Both the position numbers and the translations under genes were made by a program. This document shows, piece by piece, positions 57,847-64,000 of a DNA stretch of 64,000 nucleotides. The DNA is from JAIBJN01 sp963830885 (GTDB lineage Bacteria > Actinomycetota > Thermoleophilia > Gaiellales > Gaiellaceae): assembly GCA_963830885.1 (NCBI GenBank), contig CAWHOA010000003.1, forward strand, positions 224,118 through 288,117. Direction: 5' to 3'. Each line of letters opens with the position of its first letter. Within the stretch, counting starts at the first letter, position 1. The notes under the pieces were generated by a model. The model did no database searches. It was given only the letters and a program-made list of their open reading frames with translations, and was not told the DNA's origin.

Positions 57847-58494
57847 GGGACCAGCGTGAGCTTGCGGCACGTGAAAGCCTCGGCGTAGCGGGTCGCCGAC
57901 TCCATCCCGCGCAGTCGCATGATTCCGCGAAAGAGCTCGTCGTCGAACCAGTGCTTGCCGCTCTGGCTCGCGTAATGGTCGCGAAGAACGCGGAGCTTCT
58001 CCTCGACCAGGGACTCGTCGAGCGGGACGAAGACGTTTGGCGATCCGAGATCGCCGTCGTACTTGGGGATCTCGTACTCGAGGATGAGGTGGTTGCGAAA
58101 CGTGTTCCAGGTGAGCTCGCAGGCGAGGCGGTGGTCCTGGTGGAGGTCGTGGCGCGTGTGGGTGAAGACGAGGTCGGGCTCGACCTCCTTCAGCCCCTCG
58201 AAGACGTCCTTGACCTCACCGCCGAGGTACGGGAGGAAGCCGTCGCGAAATTCGTGAACCTGAACCTCCGACTCAGCGGCGCCCGCGAGAAACGCCTCCG
58301 CGCTCGCGCGTGCCTCGTCAGCACGCTCCCCGGGCGCGGCGAGTACCACCCACGTGATTGCCAGACCAGGGTGGGCGCGGGTCAAGCGCGATCAGCGTTC
58401 CTCCGCAGCCGATCTCGATGTCGTCCGCGTGGCAGCCGATCGCGAGAACCCGCTCGATCGGGCGAGCGAGCGCCTCCAGAGCGAAGCCGAGCAT
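57843..58494 (-). pseudogene. PIG-L family deacetylase, one frameshift
   Basis: From ATG 58494 the N-terminus MLGFALEALARPIERVLAIG leads to the zinc motif CHADDIEIGCGGTLIAL. At about 58384 the frame changes and continues AHPGLAITWVVLAAPGERAD, FTHTRHDLHQDHRLACELTW (second zinc His) to the stop at 57843. Joined, it is a complete 216-residue PIG-L/LmbE enzyme that would remove N-acetyl or a similar acyl group from a sugar. It shares one base with the upstream stop and four bases with the RmlC start. Confidence 0.8.
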
Positions 58495-59281
58495 CAGCTT
58501 TCGGAGGTCGGCGTCTCGTTTCCAGGGCGGGCTGCCGCTCTCGAACGAGAGCCTCGAGCCGTTGCTTGTCCTTGATCGTGTCCATCGGCTCCCAGAAGCC
58601 GTCGTGCGGATATGCGAGAAGCTCCCCTCGCTGGATGAGGCGGGCGAATGGCTCGCTCGACGAGCTCCTCGCCGGGCTCGATCGCGTCGAGGATGTCCCG
58701 GCGGAACACGAAGTACCCACCATTGATCCGGACATCCGCCTGTGCGAGCAGCTCGATTCCGGTCACGACACCGTCGTCGTTCGACCGCACGAGGTGGTAC
58801 TCCAGTCGTGGCTTCACCGAGATGAACAGTCCCGTCTTCCCGCTCCCCGCGAGCGTCGCGATCATCTCGTCGAGCGGCGCGTCGGTGACGCCGTCGCCGT
58901 ACGTCGCGAGGAAGTACTCGTCGTCTCCCAGGTGGGGCCGACACGCCGCAGGCGTTCGCCGATCGAGGACTGGACGCCCGTGTCGACGAAGGTGATCCGC
59001 CAGTCGGAGATATCGCGACCCGAGGAGCTCGACGTCGCGCCCGCCGTTCGAAAGCACGAAGTCGTTCGCCAGTGCCTCGTTGTACTTGAGGAAGTAGTCC
59101 TTGACGACTTCCGCGCGATGCCCGAGGCAAAGGATGAAGTCGGTGTGGCCCCAGGACGCGTACCACTTCATGATGTGCCAGAGGATCGGCTGCGTCCCGA
59201 CGGGATCATCGGCTTCGGAATACGCTGCGTCGCCTCGCCCATGCGGACGCCGAGCCCGCCGCAGAAGATCACGACCTTCAT
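58494..59281 (-). pseudogene. rfbF: Glucose-1-phosphate cytidylyltransferase (RfbF-like), several frameshifts
   Basis: Begins at ATG 59281 with MKVVIFCGGLGVRMGEATQR and IPKPMIP, the nucleotidyltransferase signature. It continues in other frames as GTQPILWHIMKWYASWGHTD, DDEYFLATYGDGVTDAPLDE, GLFISVKPRLEYHLVRSNDD, INGGYFVFRRDILDAIEPGE and LAYPHDGFWEPMDTIKDKQR. At least four frame changes (near 59200, 58965, 58640 and 58540) separate the pieces. The product, CDP-glucose, starts CDP-deoxysugar synthesis. All conserved motifs survive, so indel errors in the sequence are the simplest explanation. Confidence 0.8.
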
Positions 59282-60595
59282 GCCGCACTCCCCGTGGCAA
59301 CCAAGCGCTCGCGTGCGCCGTCACCCGGCTCGATGACCGCAGCCAGCGGGATCGGGACGATCAGCTTCCCGCCCCATTCGCCGACATACGCGAGCTGGGA
59401 CGAGATCTCGTCGATGAGGTTCCACGGGCAGCACCAGCACGTAGTCCGGACGCGTCTCGGCGATCCGCTCCGCCGCGTGGATCGGGATGTGCGTCCCGGG
59501 GGTGAAGAGGCCGTGCTTGTAGGGGTTCCGGTCGACCGTGTAGTCGAGGAGATCAGTTCGGATGCCGCAGTAGTTGAGGAGCGTGTTCCCCTTGCCGGGA
59601 GCCCCGTAGCCGACGACCTGCTTCCCTCCCGGCGCAGGCCGATCAGGAGGTCGAGGAGCGCGTGCTTCGACTCCATCACGTCCTCGGCGAAGCGGCGGTA
59701 GCGCTCCGGCGTCCGAAGCCCTCGCGTTCCTCCTCGCGCGCCAGCAGGCGGCGAACCGCGTCGCTCATCGGGTGCGGTCCGCCGGCGTGCTGCGCGTAGA
59801 CCCGCAACGAGCCTCCGTGCGTCCAGAGCTCCTCGACGTCGTACATGTCGAGCCCGTGCGCCCGCGAAGATCTCGCGCGACCGTCCCGAAGGAGAAGTAC
59901 GAGAAGTGCTCGTGGTAGATCGTGTCGTACTGGAGGCCGTCGAGCAGTCGCAGCAGGTGCGGGAACTCGAACGTCGCCGTGCCGTCGTCGCGCAGGATGA
60001 TCTTCACTCCTGCGACGAAGTCGTTCAGGTCGGGCACCTGGGCGAGAACGTTGTTGCCCAGGACGAGGCTCGCCCGGCGGCCCTCGGCGACGAGCCGCTC
60101 CGCGGATTCGCGTCCGAAGAACTCGACCAGCGTCGGGACGCCGCGCTCCTCGGCTGCCTCCGCTACGTTCGCGGCCGGATCGATCCCGAGGATCGGCATT
60201 CCGCGTCCCGATGAAGTGCTGGAGCAGGTAGCCGTCGTTCGACGCGAGCTCGACGACGAGGTCGTCTGCCTGAGATCAAGGCGCGCGCGGATCATCTCGA
60301 CGTACGCGCGCGCATGCTCGACCCACGCGGTCGAGTAGGCGGAGAAGTACGCGTACTCCGTGAAGATCTCCTCCGGCGGGACGAACGAGGGCAGCTGCAC
60401 GAGCCAGCAGCGCGTGCAGGCCCGGACGTGAAGCGGGTAGAACGGCTCCATTTCCTCGAGCCGGTCGGCCGGAACGAAGCTCTCGCAGAGCGGCGACATT
60501 CCGAGGTCGACGACCGTCAGGTCAAGCGCCGCACCGCAGAATCGGCAGCCAACGCTGTCGCCCGCCGCTCGAACGCTCCCCGATCCCACCCCCAC
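59278..60595 (-). pseudogene. Sugar C-methyltransferase (NovU/TylC3-like), several frameshifts
   Basis: Starts at GTG 60595 or 60589. N-terminal zinc-binding part (CRFCGAALDLTVVDLGMSPL; VRACTRCWLVQ), then SAM-binding domain (ILGIDPAANVAEAAEERGVP; LVLGNNVLAQVPDLNDFVAG; FEFPHLLRLLDGLQYDTIYH) and a C-terminal stretch in other frames ending RLVATGSAA at 59278. Frame changes occur near 60260, 60205, 59860, 59730, 59625 and 59430. Such enzymes add a C-3 methyl group to a nucleotide 4-keto-6-deoxysugar. First gene of the operon; its stop overlaps the cytidylyltransferase start (ATGA). Confidence 0.78.
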
Positions 60596-60833
60596 AGCCT
60601 AATGAGGGACCTCTGCGTGTCATCCTCCTCGCAAGATGCCGGGCTTCGTCTAACTGATCGGCTAGGAATGGACCAACCCAGCCCTCCTGCACTCGAAATC
60701 GCCGCGAGTAGTCGGCTAGACTCCGAGGGCCCGGCGTTCCTCAGCGGCCCAAAGCAAACACTTGGAACGCGCACAGACCCGCAGTGCTGACCTCGCTCGA
60801 CCGAGCGACGACTCCGATGTCGGCGGCTCCGTC

Positions 60834-61843
60834 ATGTCCCGAATCAGCGTGCTGATTCCTACGCACGGTGACGTCGACCTGCTCCGGAGATCACTGCCGA
60901 CGCTGCTTGACGATCCTGCTGCGGACGTCGAGGTGATCATCGTCAACAACGACCCGAATCAGGACGTTCGAGGCTCGATCGGCGAATACGCCTCCGACCG
61001 CCGGACGACGATCGTGGAGATGGGTTTCGAGGGCGACTTTCCTCGGGCCATCAATCGCGGAATCGAACGCGCGAGTGGAGAGCTCGTGATGCTCTGCAAC
61101 GCCGATCTCTTTCCGAGTCCGACGTACCTGTCGACGCTCCAGGAGTTCTTCAACCGCCGTCGCCAGGCGGGAGCCGCGAGCGGCAAGTTGATGCGGTACA
61201 ACCTGGAGCGCAGCGAGGTCACGAACGTCGTCGACTCCGCCGGCCTCATACTGACGCGCCAGCGGCGCCTCAAGGCGCGAGGCGAGGGCGAGGTCGACGC
61301 CGGACAGTTCGACACCGAACTCGAGGTTTTCGGTCTCGACGGGGCGGCGGTGGTGGTACGCCGAGCCGCACTCGACGACATCATGGTCGACGGCGAGTAT
61401 CTCGATGAGAACTTCGTCGCGCACAAGGAAGACCACGATCTTTCCTGGCGCGTTCGACTAGCCGGCTGGGAGTGTTGGTACGTGCCAGAGGCGGTGGCCT
61501 ATCACGGGCGCACGACGCGGGGGCTTGGGTCGACGGGATATCTGGAAGCGATCGGTGAGTTTCACCGACAGCAGGCCGAGAAAAGCGATGCGGTGCGCAG
61601 GCATGCCATGAAGAATCAGTGGTTGCTGCTGCTGAAGAACGAGGACGCGTACAACTTCGTCCGAGACGCCCCGTTCATCATCGCGCGGGAGTTGACGGTA
61701 CTCGGACACAGCCTCGTCTTTTCCCCCGGTCCCTCAAGGCCATTCCGATGACGATTCGGATCCTGCCCGAGACGTTGAGGAAGCGGCGCGCCGCCAAGAG
61801 GCGTCAGCGAATGGACGCCGCCGCGCTGAGGCGCTGGTTGTAA
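60834..61843 (+). CDS. Family 2 glycosyltransferase (rhamnosyltransferase-like), late frameshift
   Basis: From ATG 60834: MSRISVLIPTHGDVDLLRRS, VEVIIVNNDPNQD and the metal motif MLCNADLFPSP mark a GT-A fold. GLDGAAVVVRRAALDDI and AHKEDHDLSWRVRLAGWECW are the rhamnosyltransferase-like acceptor region. The frame stops at 61751, but the normal family tail (RSLKAIPMTIRILPETLRKR ... ALRRWL) continues in the neighbouring frame to 61843, with a shift in the CCCCC run near 61730. It adds a deoxysugar to a surface glycan. Four bases separate it from the next gene. Confidence 0.87.
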
Positions 61844-61847
61844 AAGC

Positions 61848-63047
61848 GTGATCAAGCCGCCAGAGGGATCTCCGCCGAGGCTCACGCGTATCGCAGTCGT
61901 CATCAACGCGGTGACTCCCTACATGCGTCCGCTCTGGAGCAAGCTCGCCGAGCGTTCGGACATCGAACTCCTCCTCGTGACCGAGACCCCCATGGAGCGG
62001 GACCGCAGATGGCAGGTCGAGACCGACCTGCCCGTGGAACACGTCCAGCTCGATTCCTGGACCCTGGATCTGGCGTGGATGTCCGTGGGCTCCGGGTTCA
62101 AGATGCGCTTCGACAGCTACATGTACGTGTCGAAGCGCCCGCTTGCCCCTCTGCGCCGTTTTTCCCCGCATGTCGTCGTGGCTGCCGGCGGCGGGGTGTG
62201 GTCCTCTCCTGCAAACATCGCCGCTCTCGCCGCCAGGCGCCGTTACGGCTGGGCGGTCGTGCCGTGGTGGAACACGTTCACCCGCGAGAGACGCAGCGTG
62301 CCCAGGCGCATCGCGGAACCGTGGGTTCGGTACTTCTTCAGGTCCGCCGACGCTTGGCTCGCGGGCGGCTCGAGACATGCCCGTGACGTCGTCCGACTTG
62401 GCGCAGACCCGAACCGCACGGTCATCGCACCACTCACGGCGTTGGGCCCGAACCCTCCAGTGGAACGTGCGGGGTTCGTCGTGCCGGGTCAACCGCGTTA
62501 TCTCTTCGTTGGACGCTTCATCGAGCGTAAGGGAATCGACGTGTTGCTCGCCGCGTTCCGTCGAGTCGATCGCGGAGAGCTCTGGCTGGCGGGTGACGGC
62601 CCGCTCCGTTCCTACCTGGAGGGCGAGGCAAAAGGAGATTCCCGCATTCGCGTGCTGGGCTACGCAAACGAGGAGTCGCTGCCCGATCTGTACCGGCAGG
62701 CGGACATCCTCGTGGTGCCGTCTCTCTTCGAACCATGGGGTCTCGTCGTACACGAGGGGCTCGCACACGGGTTGCCCGTAATCGCGACGGATCAAGTCGC
62801 GGCGGCGGATGATCTCATCGCCTCCGGTGTAAACGGCTACGTCGTCCCCGCCGGATCTTACGAGGCGCTCGCGGCGGCGATGGGCTCGGTTGTGGACTGG
62901 ACACCCTCGCATTGGAGGGAGGCGGCCGACCGCAGCAGGGCGACGCTTCCGAAGTTCGGCATCGACCCGGCTGCGGAGGCGTTCGTGGAAGGTTGCCTGC
63001 TCGGCCTTAGCCACCGTCGCGCGCTGGCCACGCCGGCATCGAGGTAG
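61848..63047 (+). CDS. Family 4 glycosyltransferase
   Basis: 399 residues from GTG 61848. N-terminal Rossmann domain (RIAVVINAVTPYMRPLWSKL) and C-terminal donor-binding domain with the GT4 features QPRYLFVGRFIERKGIDVLL and LVVPSLFEPWGLVVHEGLAH (E-x7-E pair). It transfers a sugar from a nucleotide donor to the growing glycan on the cytoplasmic side. It follows the GT2 gene closely and they probably act in sequence. Confidence 0.93.
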   Translation: MIKPPEGSPPRLTRIAVVINAVTPYMRPLWSKLAERSDIELLLVTETPMERDRRWQVETDLPVEHVQLDSWTLDLAWMSVGSGFKMRFDSYMYVSKRPLAPLRRFSPHVVVAAGGGVWSSPANIAALAARRRYGWAVVPWWNTFTRERRSVPRRIAEPWVRYFFRSADAWLAGGSRHARDVVRLGADPNRTVIAPLTALGPNPPVERAGFVVPGQPRYLFVGRFIERKGIDVLLAAFRRVDRGELWLAGDGPLRSYLEGEAKGDSRIRVLGYANEESLPDLYRQADILVVPSLFEPWGLVVHEGLAHGLPVIATDQVAAADDLIASGVNGYVVPAGSYEALAAAMGSVVDWTPSHWREAADRSRATLPKFGIDPAAEAFVEGCLLGLSHRRALATPASR

Positions 63048-63060
63048 AGGCGGAGGCGAC

Positions 63061-64000
63061 CTATGCGCGCTCGTGCGTGTACGACCAGCGAAGGTCGTCG
63101 TCCAGCGCTCGCTGGGCGATCAGGGACTTGAGGCGCGAGAGTCGCGTGTACAGGTCGAACCCAGCTGACGCGAGCTGAGCCGAGCGAAAGGCGTCAAGCA
63201 ACTCCCGGGCCCCGTCCCGAGCCGTCCACCTCGACCGGGCGTCCGGCAATGTCTCCGTCAGCTTCCGAAAGTCGACGCGGTAGCTCCGCGGATCGGGGCC
63301 CGCTCCTTCCGCGTATTCGATCTCGCAGCCTACAAACGTCTCGCGCACGATCTCGGCCAGCTCGCGGACGCGGTAGTTCTCGTCGTTCGCGCCGACATTG
63401 AACGCCTCGTTCCTGACAACTGCGACCGGAGCGACCAGAGTCGCCGCCGCGGCGGCTCCGATGTCTCGAACGTGCACGAGCGGCCGCCACGGCGTCCCGT
63501 CGCTCATGATCATGATCTTGCCGGTCGTGAACGCCCAGGCGGCAAGGTTGTTGAGCACGACATCGAGACGCACGCGGGGCGAAGCGCCGTAGGCGGTCGC
63601 GTTTCTTAGGTAGATCGGTGCGAAATCGCTGTCCGCGAGCTCGGCCAAGCCCTCCTCCGCTCTGACCTTCGACTCTGCGTACGCGGTCAGCGGCCGCAGC
63701 GGCGCCTCCTCGGTCATGAGCTCGTCGGTTCCCGAGGCGCCGTACATGCTGCAGGACGAGGCGAAGACGAACCGCCGAACGCCGGCCTCCCTGGCCTTCC
63801 GAGCAAGCTCCACCGTTCCGCGGAAGTTGATCTCTCGCGTCAACTCCTCATCGAGCTCGCCGAGCGGATCGTTGGATAGCGCCGCCAGATGGACGATGCC
63901 GTCATATCCCTCGAGTAGGTCGGTCGTGACGTCGCGAATGTCCACGCGAAGCGTGGGAAAGTCGGGCGCGTCGTCGATGAGGTCGCATCCCTCGTAGAAG
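63061..64000 (-). CDS. NAD-dependent epimerase/dehydratase (extended SDR), cut by window edge
   Basis: 313 residues seen; the N-terminal NAD-binding motif lies beyond the right edge. Visible features are GIVHLAALSNDP, VFASSCSMYGASGTDEL, the catalytic pair in TAYAESKVRAEEG and RPLVHVRDIGAAAAATL. It acts on a nucleotide sugar, and with the cytidylyltransferase, RmlC and C-methyltransferase genes it suggests synthesis of a branched deoxysugar. It is convergent with the GT4 gene, 13 bases apart, so it heads or belongs to a separate reverse-strand unit. Confidence 0.9.
   Translation of the reverse strand, partial: FYEGCDLIDDAPDFPTLRVDIRDVTTDLLEGYDGIVHLAALSNDPLGELDEELTREINFRGTVELARKAREAGVRRFVFASSCSMYGASGTDELMTEEAPLRPLTAYAESKVRAEEGLAELADSDFAPIYLRNATAYGASPRVRLDVVLNNLAAWAFTTGKIMIMSDGTPWRPLVHVRDIGAAAAATLVAPVAVVRNEAFNVGANDENYRVRELAEIVRETFVGCEIEYAEGAGPDPRSYRVDFRKLTETLPDARSRWTARDGARELLDAFRSAQLASAGFDLYTRLSRLKSLIAQRALDDDLRWSYTHERA

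Overview
The window is high-GC (about 68-70%) DNA with dense, often overlapping genes. It looks like an actinobacterium: it carries NucS-type mismatch endonuclease, a stand-alone LigD-type polymerase domain, an F420/PPOX-type oxidoreductase, giant AAA/LuxR and cyclase-AAA-TPR regulators, an Flp pilin and many GTG starts. Class Thermoleophilia is my best guess from the style of the proteins; this is inference, with no marker gene to prove it. Four tRNA genes (Pro-TGG, Gly-TCC, Arg-TCT, His-GTG) are present, with no rRNA, CRISPR array or intact mobile element.

Layout. 1-16.5 kb: two divergent EamA-type exporters (one cut by the left edge, one reading into tRNA-Pro), a large LuxR-type ATPase regulator, RidA and saccharopine-dehydrogenase-like enzymes, secreted proteins, a 1069-aa cyclase/AAA/TPR sensor, a 1.3-kb gene-free stretch full of GC-rich hairpins, a cupredoxin, a cyclase-receiver fusion and an ABC exporter. 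16.5-22.0 kb: an IclR regulator leads a glycine/sarcosine/betaine reductase operon (grdE-grdB-grdC-trx-grdA) containing two selenoproteins, both read through in-frame TGA codons. 22-30 kb: CtaG, tRNA-Gly, an M1 metallopeptidase, a Thr-rich lipoprotein, an intradiol-dioxygenase-like lipoprotein, an AI-2E-type membrane protein, NucS, VOC proteins and an Lrp/AsnC regulator.

30.1-37.2 kb is one tightly coupled operon: carbohydrate-type ABC importer (ATPase with an apparent CTG start, binding lipoprotein, a permease carrying an inserted SdrD-like beta-sandwich, second permease), then a flavin-dependent oxidoreductase and a membrane protein with a beta-helix domain. 37-43 kb: cupin-cyclase fusion, XRE regulator, two divergent Ser/Thr kinases, a decayed VOC gene, two tRNAs, a repeat protein and superoxide dismutase. 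43.1-44.8 kb holds the most striking item: an XRE-TPR regulator followed by two tandem 29-aa hydrophobic peptides that share the C-terminus GFPDGP. This is the architecture of an RRNPP-type peptide signalling system. An Flp pilin follows.

45-55 kb: nuclease lipoprotein, PPOX protein, a zinc carboxypeptidase broken by about six frameshifts, SRPBCC, LigD-polymerase, VOC, a TOPRIM-type protein and a three-gene set of secreted proteins linked by the motif GSGSGYAKA. 55-64 kb is a surface-glycan locus: an operon for a nucleotide-linked, C-methylated deoxysugar (cytidylyltransferase, C-methyltransferase, RmlC, epimerases, PIG-L deacetylase, DUF4910-type hydrolase) plus two glycosyltransferases. Several of its genes carry single-base frameshifts that leave the encoded proteins otherwise intact, which points to base-calling or assembly errors in these parts rather than to old pseudogenes.
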